Source: Carex sylvatica (Eukaryota; Streptophyta; Magnoliopsida; Poales; Cyperaceae). Taken from it: a stretch of DNA of 64,000 nt. The DNA lies in NCBI GenBank assembly GCA_964058845.1, contig CAXKVR010000008.1, positions 372,001 through 436,000 on the forward strand, given 5' to 3'. Below, piece by piece: positions 12,310 through 24,251 of this stretch; the stretch's first letter is position 1; each line of letters begins with the position of its first letter. The translations under genes were made by a program, and so were the position numbers. The notes under the pieces were generated by a model. The model did not search any database. It was not told the origin of the DNA and saw only the letters and a program-made list of their open reading frames with translations.

Positions 12310-12756
12310 GTATTTTTAATAAAAGTTTCAAAACCTGAGTAAATGTGATAAATTATATTTTAAACTGGATATTAATAAAAATGTCGGAGGCATCAGTGAA
12401 AGAAAAATTCATTATACTGTATTTATATGATGCACGAAAAATGATGAAATTTAATGTAAGTTTATCATTCGTCCAACGACCTAATACTTACAGTGTACTT
12501 TCATATTCAATAGTTTTAATGAAATATTAAATAATACTAAAATTGCATGAGATTTTGTACATGCCGAAGACATAAGTCCAACAACATGTATTAAACTTTT
12601 TTTTTTCATTTAAAAAATAATAATAATTTGAGAATGTATTAAGATCGTCAAAATATTAGTTGTCAGCAATCCCATCTCAAATATAAAATTTCAACAAGCA
12701 GTCGTTGGTGATAGCTAGGTTGTGCTTGACATGCTTGAATTTATTGTCAATCTTAT

Positions 12757-13588
12757 TGAATTTAATATTAATATTAATTGAGTATATATGTAATCTAATT
12801 ATGTATTGTTTACTGTCATATATAGTTGTCAATTAAAGTGATCAAATAAGGTAATAGATAATTAATATATTCATTAGAATTGGTCCATAAATGTGTAAAA
12901 TAATTTAAGCAAAAATTAAATCATTGATGGACTGATTTAGAAATTTGCAATTCAGAAATATGCCTTTATGGAGGGTTGTGCTGTCTGCACAGATATCGAT
13001 GCAGTTGCACAGCTTTTGATGCACCAGCACGATTTTTAATGCACAACACATTATATATTTTTCAATTTGGCAGATAACCATAAAAATTATTATATATAAG
13101 GATTGGTCCCCAAAACACAAGGTAACAAAGAAAAGCACAGAAACTAAACATACATTTTTCTCTTAAGAAAAATACAGTTCTGTGTGCCTTCTCTTTTTCT
13201 TCCACCATCAAATAATAGAGAAGATAAATCCATTAGGAAATTTGGAGATGATTTTTCAAGGACCACACCTTGCTGTCTTAAAAGACTTATTCCTCGACCC
13301 GATGACAAAAGGCGAGAAGGACTTCTTGCCATTGAAAACTTGTCTCGTGCTCACGGAGACGGCTTGCTCTACAAGGCTATGGATATTCCATGACAAACAA
13401 CATGAAATCAGGTATTATGTTCCGCACTTATGATTTATGTTTTGAATCTATTTGGCATATGACGGTCCTTAGGTTAAGGTGATGAACTGTTCTCCTTCTC
13501 TGAGATGTAAGTGTTTAACCTCTAGATGAGATATAATTATTTGATCTCTAAATAAAGCATAACTATTTGGCCTTTATAATTCCCAACA
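12757..13588 (-). mobile_element. Solo LTR (minus orientation), same family as 30889-31948
   Basis: Reverse-complemented, it starts TGTTGGGAATTATAAAGGCC and matches the LTR at 30889 block by block: AAATAATTA, TCATCTAGAGGTTAAACACTT, CATGTCATTTGTCATGGAATATC, then GGACCAATTCT and TGAGTATATATGTAAT near its end. The inner end is diverged, so the left border is approximate. The coding-like frames at 13144-13433 are part of the LTR and not genes. Confidence 0.75.
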
Positions 13589-14507
13589 GCTTATAGATCA
13601 ACATACACAGCACAAATAATTAGTTGACGGTTTAATTAAAGAGGGAGGATTTCAAATGAAATATAAATCGAAACTTTGACAAACAATAAAAGCAATCAAT
13701 CAAGTTGTAAAGCATGTGAATGAAATGACAAAAGGCATCGCCATCTCGTCACTTGATTGCGTTCCTGAGTCATTGGTAAATTTTTAGCAAAGGATCATGA
13801 ATTTATGATGTCAAAACCGGGACCACTTTTATTTAATCCCAGATCATTAATTTCCTCCATATTTTGTATAATTTATTTTGCAACTTGAATTAAACCTTCA
13901 CAATCTAAATATTTAGGATCTCAGTTTGCCAACTACCAGTAATTAATACATTTTTCAAATAATTGAATTATGGAATTAGGGGGTGCATGGTAATGAGTAA
14001 TGGAATTATCTTCTGCATTAGAAAAGATATGAACTTTTTTATTGCATCTTTTAATTATATTTCTAGATAATTGAACATGCGTATGTACGTGAATTTAATT
14101 TGAATATATTTTATTAAATTTAAAATAAATGCTCGCTCTCTCTCTCTCTCTTCATGAATCTGTGGGGGCGAGCTGTGTGTGGGTGGACTGTTGGATGGTG
14201 GAGTTCGTGTAGCGGGTCGATAGCATGGTGCGTCAAAATATTACCGGTCTCATGTGGTTTTGAAAGTGATTCTTTCCTGTGGTGGGTCGTTCTGCATGGC
14301 GGATCAAACTTTATGATGTTGGAGCAGAGATGAGATTCACCAACTTTGACTTTATTTAAAAAATATTGTGTCATTGTTTGTTTTTCTTCTTATTTCCTTC
14401 TTTCCTAGTTTTTTCTTTTCTTTTCTATGTTTTAATCCTTTTTTTTATTTGATTTAATTAAATATAGAACACAAAAGTTCGCTACTTAAAAAAATGTATG
14501 TGTTCGG
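13589..14507. other. Intergenic DNA
   Basis: No supported gene. A minus-strand frame at 14120-14374 begins beside a short CT run and has no recognisable motif. The interval ends at the first unit of the 81-bp array. Confidence 0.4.
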
Positions 14508-17176
14508 AGCACTCTAATATTTTCTCAATATGGCAAGATTATTGGTCATTTACAATCCTAATACAATACTCCAATTGAAGGTGTTTGGAGAACTCTAGTA
14601 TTGTCTCCAGAAGACAAGATAATAGGGCATTTACAATCCTAATACAACACTCTAATTGAAGGTGTTTGACGCACTCTAGTACTGTCTTCAGATGATAAGA
14701 TAATAGTGCATTTATAGCCCTAATAAAACACTCAAATTGAAGGTGTTTGTAGTACTCTAGTAGTGTCTCCAGATGGCAAGATAATAGGGCCTTTACAACC
14801 CTCATACTACACTCCAATTGAACATGTTTGGAGCACTCTAGTAGTGTCTCCAGTTGGCAAGATAATATGACATTTACAACCATAATACAACACTCCAATT
14901 GAAGATTTTTGGAGCACTCTAGTAGTGTCTCTATATGCCAAGATAATAGGGCATTTACACCTCTAATACAACACCCCAATTGAAAGTGTTCAGAGCACTC
15001 TAGTAGTGTATCCAGATGACAAGATGATAGGGCATTTACACATTTAATACAACACCCCAATTGAAAGTGTTCAGAGCACTCTAGTAGTGTCTCCAGATAA
15101 CAAGATAATTTGGCATTTATAACCCTAATACAACACTCCAATTAAAGGTGTTTGGAACTCTCTATTAGTGTCTCCAGATGGCAAGATAATAAGATTTTTA
15201 CAACTCTAATACTACACTCTAATTGAAGGTGTTTGGAGCACTCTATTAGTGTCTCTATATGGCAAGATCATAGGGTATTTACAATCCTAATACAACACTC
15301 TAATTGAATGTGTTTGGAGCACTCTAGCAGTATCTCCAGATGGTAAGATAATAAGGCATTTACAATCCTAAGACAATATTCAAATTGAAGGTGTTTGGAG
15401 CACTCTAGTAGTGTCTCTATATGACAACATAAGAGGGCATTTACAATCTTAATAAAATAATTCAATTGATGGTGTTTGGAGCACTCTAGTAGTGTCTCCA
15501 GATAGTAAGATAATAGGACATGTACAAGCCTAATACAACACTTCAATTGAAAGTGTTTGGTGCACTCTAGTAGTGCCTCCAGTTGGCAAGATAGTAGGGC
15601 ATTTATAACACTAATACAACACTCCAATTGAAGGTGTTTGGAGCGCTCTAGTATAGTCTCCAGATGGCAAAAGATAATGGTAGTTGCAACCCCAACACAA
15701 GATTCTAATTGAAAGTGTTTGAAGCACTCTAGTATTGTCTCTATATGGCAAGATAATTGGGCATTTACAACCCAAATATAATACTCCAATTAAAGGTGTT
15801 TGGAGCAGTCTAGTAGTGTCTCTAGATGACAAGATAATAAGGCATTTACAACACTAATACAACACTTCAATTGAAGGTGTTTGGAGCACTCTAGTAGTGT
15901 CTTCACATGATAAAATAATAGGACATTCACAACCCTAATACAATACTCCAATTGAAGGTGTTTGAGGCGCTCTAGTAGTGTCTCCAGATGGCAAAGGAAG
16001 ATGGTAGTTGCAACCCTAACACAAGACTCCAATGAAGGTGTTTGAAGCACTCTAGTAGTGTCTCTATATGACAAGATAATTGGGCATTTACAATCCTAAT
16101 ATAATAATCTAATTAAAGGTGTTTGGAGCACTATAGTAGTATCTCCAGATGACAAGATAATAGGGCATTTACAACCCTAATACAACACTCCAATTATAGG
16201 TGTTTGGAGCACTCTAGTAGTGTCTCCAGATATCGAGATAATATGACATTTACAGCTCTAATACAACATTCCAATTGAAGGTGTTTGGAGCACTCTAGTA
16301 GTAATTCTAAACGAAAAGATAATATGACATTTATAACCCTAATATAACACTCTAATTGAAGGTGTTTGGTGCACTCTAGTAGTGTCTTCAGATGGCAAGA
16401 TAATAGGGCATTTACAACTTTAATACAACACTCCAATTGAAGGTGTTTGAAGCACTCTAGTAGTGTTTCTATATGCAACATAAGAGGAAAATTACAGCCC
16501 TAATACAACACTCCAATTGAAAGTGTTCGAAGCACTCTAGTAGTGTCTCTATATTGAAGATAATTGGACATTTACAACCCTAATACAACACTCCAATTGA
16601 ATGTATTTGGAGCAGTCTAGTAGTGTCTCCAGATGACAAGATAATATGATATTTACAATCCTAATACAACACTCCAATTGAAGGTGGTTGGAATACTCTA
16701 GTAGTTTTTTCAGATGACAAGATAATTGGGCATTTAAAACCCTAATTCAACACTCTAATTGAAGGTGTTTAGAGCACTCTAGTAGTATCTCTAGATGGAA
16801 AGATAATAGGGCATTTACAACTTTAATACTACACTTCAATTGAAGGTGTTTGGAGGACTCTAGTAGTGTCTTAATATGACAAGATAATAGAGCATTTACA
16901 ACCCTAATATAGCACTCAAATTGAAGATGTTTGGAGGTCTCTAGTAATGTCTCCAATTGGCAAGATAATAAGGCATTTACAATTCTAGCATTTATAATCC
17001 TAATACATCACTCAAATTGAAGATGGTTGGAGCACTATAGTAGTGTCTCTAGATGACAATATAATAGATCATTTACAACCCTAATACAACACCCCAATTG
17101 AAGATGTTTGAAGCGCTCTAATAGTGTCTCCAGATGGCAAGAGAAGATGGTAGTTGCAACTCTAATACAACACTCG
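14508..17176. repeat. 81-bp minisatellite/satellite array, about 33 units
   Basis: The core GTGTTTGGAGCACTCTAGTA recurs every 81 bp (for example at 14581 and 14662). It is followed by GTGTCTCCAGATGGCAAGAT, AATAGGGCATTTACAACC and CTAATACAACACTCCAATTG. A variant unit with AAGATGGTAGTTGCAACC appears near 15660, 15990 and 17135. Because 81 is divisible by three, the minus strand stays open over many units as a 27-residue repeat (starting LETLLECSKHLQLE, ending VVNALLSCH). Open stretches are 14539-15141, 15268-15789, 15790-16074, 16194-16481 and 16747-16956. No start context, splice site or domain supports translation. Confidence 0.95.
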
Positions 17177-18548
17177 AATCATGAGCTATTAGCTACTTCT
17201 TTTTTTGTGCCAGCCGTACCATAACTTCTTATTTAATTTGGGAATAAAATGTGATATCGTCTCCACTGAAACATCTAGTAACCTACGACAACTACAATCC
17301 ATTACTTAAAAAAAAGTCAAAACATCCAAAACCAACAATATAGTTATCATAAAACATCCCTCCAAATTTATTAAAAAAAATAGCAAACATATCAGCGGTC
17401 AATATAACCTAAACATCTCTATTTTAATGTTTGTTACAAAATCTGAATTTTTAATAAAATAATATTAATATAACCCCAACCATCTGATTTTGATTGTACA
17501 GTTAAAATGGGAGTTGGGGTACAAAAAGTATAGTACACACTTTTATCAGGAGTCATTTGGTTATCATTTTCTATGTTTTAAATCCAAATTAGCCCTAGTG
17601 CTTGATGAGCACACTGAATCATTAGGATGCATACACATAAGATATATTCTGATTATTTCTCATTCTTTTACAATTAGATATATGATTTCACTATCTCTAT
17701 CATCTCATCTGTGCAATCTTTTTACCGGGATTTGAATCCGCTGCCACTAAATCAGTTGGTAATATAGAATTCACACCTGATAGATACCAAAACTTGCTGT
17801 TAGATATGCAATCTGGACAGCTAATTTTATTTTGAGCAAAACGGTCTTAGAAAAAATAATGTAATAGGGATAAACAAATTCGTCTGAAATTACACAGGTA
17901 CCGTATCTGATAATTAAAAAAAAAATGCACGAGAAATTGTCTTTTATATTCCACTAAAAGACATAGGTTTTGTGGATGGTAGCCGACTGTGAACTCGTGC
18001 AAGCATGCTCATCTCCTCTTCTTCCACAGGCAGCTAACTATTATTCTGTTAAAAAAAAAAGAGTAAAAATCTAAGTACGAGACTAATAAATTCCCTCTCC
18101 TTTTAACTTATTTTATTTATGACTGAAACCTCATTAAAATTAGAAAATGGAACATAAATAGAACATTTGAACCTCGACTATAAATAAAATTTATCTAAAA
18201 TTCAATTCCTAAAATATGCATACAACATTGTAGTAACTCAGTGCCGGGGCCCACCTATAGTACGAAGCTACGTATCGTGTTATTTAAACCTCGATGTTTA
18301 ATTATACCGCCTAATACAATGGCAAGTTACATTTTCAATAGAAGTACTAATTGGACAAAAGTATTTTTGTTAAAATTGATCTCACTCGAATCTTACGCTT
18401 ATATGTTATTTGTAAAATTGACATATTTTGTGTCCGATATATGGAATATGAGAGCTTGATTCTTATATTTCTCCTCAAAAAAAAAATTGAACCAGTAACG
18501 ACTAACAAATAATTACTTAATGAATAAATTTATAACTTATATAATAAA
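17177..18548. other. Intergenic DNA
   Basis: AT-rich. The frame at 17490-17735 has no known motif. GGGATTTGAATCCGCTGCCA at about 17729-17748 resembles an antisense tRNA B-box but no cloverleaf can be built around it. No gene is called. Confidence 0.4.
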
Positions 18549-19424
18549 GAGGAGGATTCAAATGCTTCTATTTTTTGTCTCTACTCTCTACTATGTCTCT
18601 ATTTTTAAAATATTAATAACTTAAAATTTAAATCATAAACGTCAAAATAAAACGTTAGATACGATCTATCTATGTGCTCATAAAAAATTATCACATTTTG
18701 GTTTTGTTTTTATGTGAATCAATAAGTTGAATAATCAATGTCTAAAAATTATCTACATTAGTACGTTATTACAAGCACTTGATGACAATCAAAATAAAAT
18801 TGAAATGTTATAATTTTTTTACACGTGCATAGCTAAAATGATATAGATCATATCCAATTATTTTATTTTGACTTTTAAGTTTTAAATTTTGAGTTACTAA
18901 AAAAATTTAAAATAGAGGCACCAAAAATGAAGATATTTGAAGGATCCCAATCTGCTATTATTCTAATGAGAATAGCAGCATCCTGCTATTCATTTCCTCT
19001 CTATCTCTCTCTTCAAAGAAGAGAAGAGAGAGAGAAAGAAGATCACGTGGAAGAGAGTAAGAGGAGAGAGAGAAGAGCATGTGAAGAATAACATCGGATC
19101 TTATTCCACATTTGAACTCTCGTCAATAATAAATATATAACAAACAAATAAATATATTGCTTTAGACACATCATGTTTATAATATCATAAAATATAAAAA
19201 TATATTATCAATCTCGTTATTTAAAAAAAAATATAAATTACTTATTAAATAAAACTATATAAAATGTTGTACAAATCAACTTATCATAATATTAATAACA
19301 AACAACAACAATATATTATATGTTTTAAATCGACAAATAAAAAAATATTATATATAATTAGTATGATATATAATAAAGACGTGACGGAGACAAAAAAAAT
19401 ACAAACATTTGAATCCTCTTTCAA
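18549..19424. mobile_element. MITE(s), Mutator-type GAGGAGGATTCAAATG end, composite
   Basis: The left end GAGGAGGATTCAAATGCTTC matches in inverted form both an arm at about 18830-18951 (GAAGATATTTGAAGGATCC) and a second end at about 19383-19424 (TACAAACATTTGAATCCTC). The inner about 130 bp at each side of 18549-18951 are also inverted copies (TCATAAACGTCAAAATAAAA against TATTTTGACTTTTAAGTTTT). No target duplication could be settled, so this may be one element inside another. The terminus resembles that of the element at 43162. Confidence 0.6.
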
Positions 19425-19984
19425 AATATAATTAGTACGGAATAATTCTTACTCGTATTCTTCTTGGATAAATTAAAAGAATGTTTTCTGAGTCGTATCC
19501 TTATTATATGTTAAGCTAACAAATATATTTTTTCTTCATGTCTCACTGAATACAATATAAATTAATAAACAAATAAATGAACTTCATTAGCACCTCTAAT
19601 TCTCAGTGTTCAGTAGCAACTATAAATCTTGAACATAAAATTTTCTTCTGTTCATTAATAACTCCATCTTTTCTCGGAATTTGTAAGGAATTGTAACTAG
19701 ATTTGCAAACTTCCGTTTGGATTCCCATAAACTGGGTAATATTAATAACAATGAACAATGTTTGCTTTTCTCCGGTTCACTTTGTTTCCGTCCTCTTATT
19801 TCTTTTTATTTTATTAATTCTTTTCCCTTCTCCTTTTCTACTTTTTGACGTAGCCGCACAGCCACCTTTGTTCCTACACACCCAGCTTTTCCCTCCTCCT
19901 CCTCTCTCTCTCTCTCTCACACACACCCAAGTACACTGAGAAAACAGAAAAAAACATCAACGGGTTTGAATTTCTCAAACGGAA
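19425..19984 (+). promoter_or_regulatory. Upstream region and leader of the X8 gene
   Basis: Non-coding AT-rich DNA leading to a pyrimidine tract (CCTCCTCCTC followed by (TC)n, about 19891-19918) and an A-rich stretch directly before the ATG at 19985. Such CT-rich leaders are common in plant 5' UTRs. No single TATA box stands out. Confidence 0.4.
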
Positions 19985-22225
19985 ATGGTCACTACCTCTG
20001 CACCCTTCTTCTCCCTCCTTTCTCTTCTCTTGCTCTCCACCTCAGGTCTGCTCTCTCTCATTCTCTCTGTATTCTAGTTCAGGTTTAATAATTACCTATT
20101 GCTAATCTGATTTAATTCATTTTATTTCAGGGAGTTTTGCGGGGTTTTCCCATGATGCAGCACAAAAGACATCAACTTATCTCCAAACCAACAAAAATTT
20201 CAATCTCCAAAACTTGATATTGAGAGCCACTGGTACCAGTAAAGCCACCTCCATTGTACCAACTTGTTATCTTTTCCTTTACCCATTTCAGGGTACCAAA
20301 TGGGTCGAAACAAACACCTTGACAGTTCTTCCTTCACTCAATATTTCTGCCATTGTAGTGATCGGCGGCAAAAACTCTCTCATACCATCTCTCTCTTCAG
20401 TGAAATCTATTTACACCTCTCTCAAATCCTCAGGATTCAATTTGAATGTGAAGGTCTCTATTATGTTTTCTCTCTCTTCAATTGCAAACATGGTTGAGTA
20501 CAATAACAAGTATTTTGAGAAAATCACTCGATTTATAAAGAATTCAGGGTCCTTTATGCTAATTGAAACAAGCTTGGATAAATATTTTGTTGACAAGGTA
20601 GCCTCTATACCGAATTTGGATATCCCATTGGTTCTCCACTTGAAGGGTTATATTCCCCAAAGTGAAATATCCAAATTTAAGTTGCCATTGTTACAGAAAA
20701 GAATTTTTGGTCTTCTTTCAGAGGGACAAAATTCAAATCTATTCTTCAATTCCCATCACAGAGACCTTAAAGAATATTCACTTAAATCCATAAACCATGA
20801 TGCCTATGACCAGGTACCGAATCCTGCTTACACCACACCAATTACTGTACCATCAACCAACCCTTCCCCGCCAGTAGTTACTGTTCTTCCTACTAATCCT
20901 ACAATGCCAACTGGCACCATATCTCCCTTGAACCCATACCCAACGCCCATTACTGTACCGGCCACAAACCCTGTACCAACAACACCTGTAACAAACCCTG
21001 TAACAACGCCTGCAACAAACCCAATAACAACATACCCATATCCTTACCCCCAAACTGGTACTGGTACTGGAACCATTCCAACTCCCACGCCAACATATAC
21101 ACCACCGGCTACCATGCCAGGGACTGTTCCAGTAGGTACTGCACCTGTTGGCACTGTACCAGGTGGTACCAGCACGGTGCCAGCTTCTGGTCAGACATGG
21201 TGCATGGCAAGGTCAGGTATACCAGATGCGGTACTACAGACTGCACTGGATTATGCATGTGGTATCGGTGGGGCTGATTGTACTGCTCTTCAGCCAATGG
21301 GGAATTGTTATAACCCTAATTCGGTACAAGCTCATGCCTCTTATGCATTCAATAGTTATTACCAGAAGAATCCTTCTCCAACAAGTTGTGACTTCGGTGG
21401 GGCTGGGATGCTTACCAATGTAAATCCAAGTAAGATAATCCTAGACTATGGTGACTTAAAATTGTTGTACCTGTACAAGTTAGCTTCCGTACCGTGCTTT
21501 GTAGCTTTCACGGGTGCTTTTGGGGCACATTTGATTTTAGTATGCACCTCTAGGGTTGTAGATGAGAGTAAGAAGAGGAAAATCTGTTGCTTCTGGTGTG
21601 GTTCTGGAATGTAACTAGACAGATCAAAACATAACCCTACTCAATTAAGCCGGTATGGCCAGTATAGCTAGTAATGCAGGTACATGACCTAGTTGATAGG
21701 GTACATAATATATTTGTAAGGTTTTGGTACATGCTTCTAGGATCATTGATTTATTTATACATTGCTTTGATTTTTATCAATAATTGTATATCTCCCTCTG
21801 TAGGTGTTGGGACTTGCGTCTTCGCATCTTCAAGGTAAATATTGTTTTCTTTGTAAAATAAAAACAAATAGTAAGTACCTTGTTATTTAATTTCAAACAT
21901 GATGAGACTTTTTTCTCCTTATTTTTTTAGCTCGACCTCTGGATATACTCCTACAACACCAACTACAAGTGCTCCTAGCCTCACTCCCTCTCCCATCTAT
22001 GGTACTGGTACTGGTAGTGGTACTGGTATTGGTACTGGTATTGGTCCTGGCACAAGTACTGGTACAGGAGTTAGTCCTGGATCAACAGCTTTGAACTCTG
22101 GATCCAGTTCAGTATTCGGAACCGACACCCCAACAGGCACAACAAGCAGTTCAGTTTCTCTCTCCACAAGTTGGATAATTCTACTATTTATTTTCACTTT
22201 TATTTACTTGAGAGGAAACGTATAA
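19985..22225 (+). CDS. Secreted X8-domain protein with degenerate GH17-like N-terminal half, probably GPI-anchored
   Basis: Four exons: 19985-20045, 20131-21429, 21803-21833 and 21931-22225. All introns are GT-AG, phase is kept throughout, and the product is 561 aa. Residues 1-24 are a signal peptide (MVTTSAPFF, then an L/S-rich core). Residues about 30-230 resemble part of plant GH17 beta-1,3-glucanases (NTLTVLPSLNISAIVVIGG, NVKVSIMFSLSSI), but the VGNE acid/base motif is replaced by IGGKN and no ETGWP nucleophile motif is present. A Pro/Thr-rich linker spans about 249-370. The X8 (CBM43) domain at about 376-462 has the expected cysteines: TWCMA, DYACG, ADC, GNCYN, SCDFGG and, across the 31-nt exon 3, TCVF. 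A Ser/Gly/Thr-rich stretch and a hydrophobic tail (STSWIILLFIFTFIYL) suggest GPI attachment. Known X8 proteins bind callose, some at plasmodesmata, so callose binding at the wall is inferred here. Catalysis is unlikely. Confidence 0.9.
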
Positions 22226-24251
22226 TAGCCAGGTAGCCTCATCTCACATCCAAAAGGCAAGGGAAAATCGGGATGCAAATGAGAAGAAAAATAGGGAGAA
22301 TACAGTTGATCTTGCAAAAGATGGCAAGTCCAAAAATGTTCCAAGACTTTGGAATATTTTAATTTTGTGTGTGTCAATGTTATTGTACAGGAGTGGATGT
22401 GTATATTGTATGGTAGGTCAAGTTCACAATGTAGGGAAGGTGATCATTAGGTGAGCTTAGAACCGCTTAGAAGGATTTTTGTACACTTGTCAGTTGTTGT
22501 ATCTACTATTTTAGTTATGTACTTTAACAAGAAACTGAAAGGGGAAAAACTGGATATTTCCTTTCTTCAGTTGGAAAATAATAATATTTCTATTAAAGAT
22601 TCTTGGCATGACTGGTTCCAAAACTGGGTTCTGAAGTCTGAACCATGTTCGTCAGAGCGTGTATCCTCTGGTGTCTATTCAGGGATAGTGCAGGGGCCAG
22701 TATTATTTGAGTTTTGAGATTCGTGCAAAACATATTTGAACGGTTGAGATTTTCCAAAAAGTCATGCAAAATATGAGATATGATGCGAATTCTGTGCGTC
22801 ATGGGACTTTGAAGGTAAATAATTTGGAGTTAAAATGGATAATTTAGTGTGTGCGCGCAGGCTCGTGTTTTCTTTTTTCTTTTTTCTTTTTCTTTTATGT
22901 CTGTTTAATGTTTATACTCCAGCGCTTGGTAGCCACTACCTAGCCTCTCAAAAATAAAAATAAAAATTGTTTATACTCCAGAGCCATTGCTCTCACAAGA
23001 TCTGCAGAAGTGCAGATACTTCTAGGCGCAGGGAAATAAATATGTAGGATCGCAGGTCCTTGCAATTCTAATCTTTAACTGTTTATAAATTTTGAAATTC
23101 GTGCAAAAACTCTCTTTTTAAGATTTCTCTATTTTAATAAATAAAGGGTTGCAATTGAAATCGCAGGACTTGTAATCCTACAGAATTGCAGCAGATTTGC
23201 TTCCCTAGGCGTAGTTCGTCTGATCTCTTAGCTCGAATTCTCATCCTCTAAATATCTCAAACTTTCAGTTGATCGGTGAAAAATCCAGATCACTCAAATT
23301 CTTTCTGCACGAATCTTAAATCACAATAATACTATCACCGTGCAATCCGAAATTCCGAATAGGCACATAAAACTGAAAATTTGAGATATCGAGGAACGAG
23401 GATGCATACTCTCTTTGCTCTCCGTCAATACTTGTCCCGTTGTTAGAAATTTAATGTCTTATGCGTCCGACCAGAAATTGATTTGCTGTTATACAAAAGT
23501 CTCTTATCTTTTTCATTGCAGAAATTTATTGCCTTCCATAGAAAATAAACCAAGTAGACGTCACAAGCCACTACAACTTGGTCGCACTAGCATCTACTGA
23601 ATATGCTTTGCTTTTTGTAGCCAACAAATGAATACCGCTCAAGACTATGCAACAACATTACAAAACTTAAAAGCGGGTCATCTAAAATAAACTAAGACAT
23701 CAGGCACCAAACTTGGCTGCATATACTATATAAGCAATCCTCTAAATATACTTGTGGACCCACAAAAGATAAGTGATACCTTCTGTAAATATAAAGAGCT
23801 TTCGGAAAATTATCAGTTTCAAACGTCATCTAAGAAATACCAAGCAGACCTCACCAGCTACTAAACTTTGTATATAATAGCACCAGCATTCTATACTGTT
23901 TCTCTCCAGTTTATGCCTGTTTACCATTGGCCATGTTAAGCAAATTAAAGCCACGTTACGTTACCTTTTCTTTCGTTTGTTATAGTTCTGGAAACTAGAG
24001 ATGAAAGATCAGAGCTGACACCTAATCATTTTAAACCAGATTTGACCTTAGGCACCTCATACAAAAGTTGAACAATATCTATAAACTACAAACATAACAA
24101 AATTATGAAAAATTGATTTCAGACAAATAATAAAATTGCTTACACGGGAGAGCTCCATCATAACAAAACTGCTGACCCAGGAAAGAGACAAACCCCTTTG
24201 TTAAAATGACCTATATAAGATAATATTGCCCTGCAAATATACATTTAAGCC
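22226..24251. other. Convergent intergenic region with 3' UTRs
   Basis: This lies between the 3' ends of the X8 gene (+) and the RCL1-like gene (-). A duplicated TGTTTATACTCCAG occurs at about 22907 and 22967, and a loose repeat (ACCAAGTAGACGTCACAAGC and CCAAGCAGACCTCACCAGC) occurs at about 23548 and 23839. No gene is supported. The frame at 22451-22717 lacks motifs and probably belongs to the X8 3' UTR. Confidence 0.45.

Noticed and set aside
13144..13433. Small protein genes with a DNA-binding look
   Set aside because: The region aligns with the LTR family at 30889-31948, so the frames are chance readings of LTR sequence.
14539..16956. Five minus-strand frames of 69-200 residues as separate genes
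   Set aside because: All are readings of the 81-bp tandem array. No splice sites, promoter or domain support them, so they are recorded as satellite with a note on the codon-length period.
17700..17765. tRNA gene or SINE head
   Set aside because: Only a B-box-like GGGATTTGAATCC is present in antisense. No acceptor stem or cloverleaf can be formed.
20411..21297. Antisense frames within the X8 gene
   Set aside because: They mirror the repetitive Pro/Thr linker and coding strand. The plus strand carries signal peptide, X8 cysteines and proper introns.
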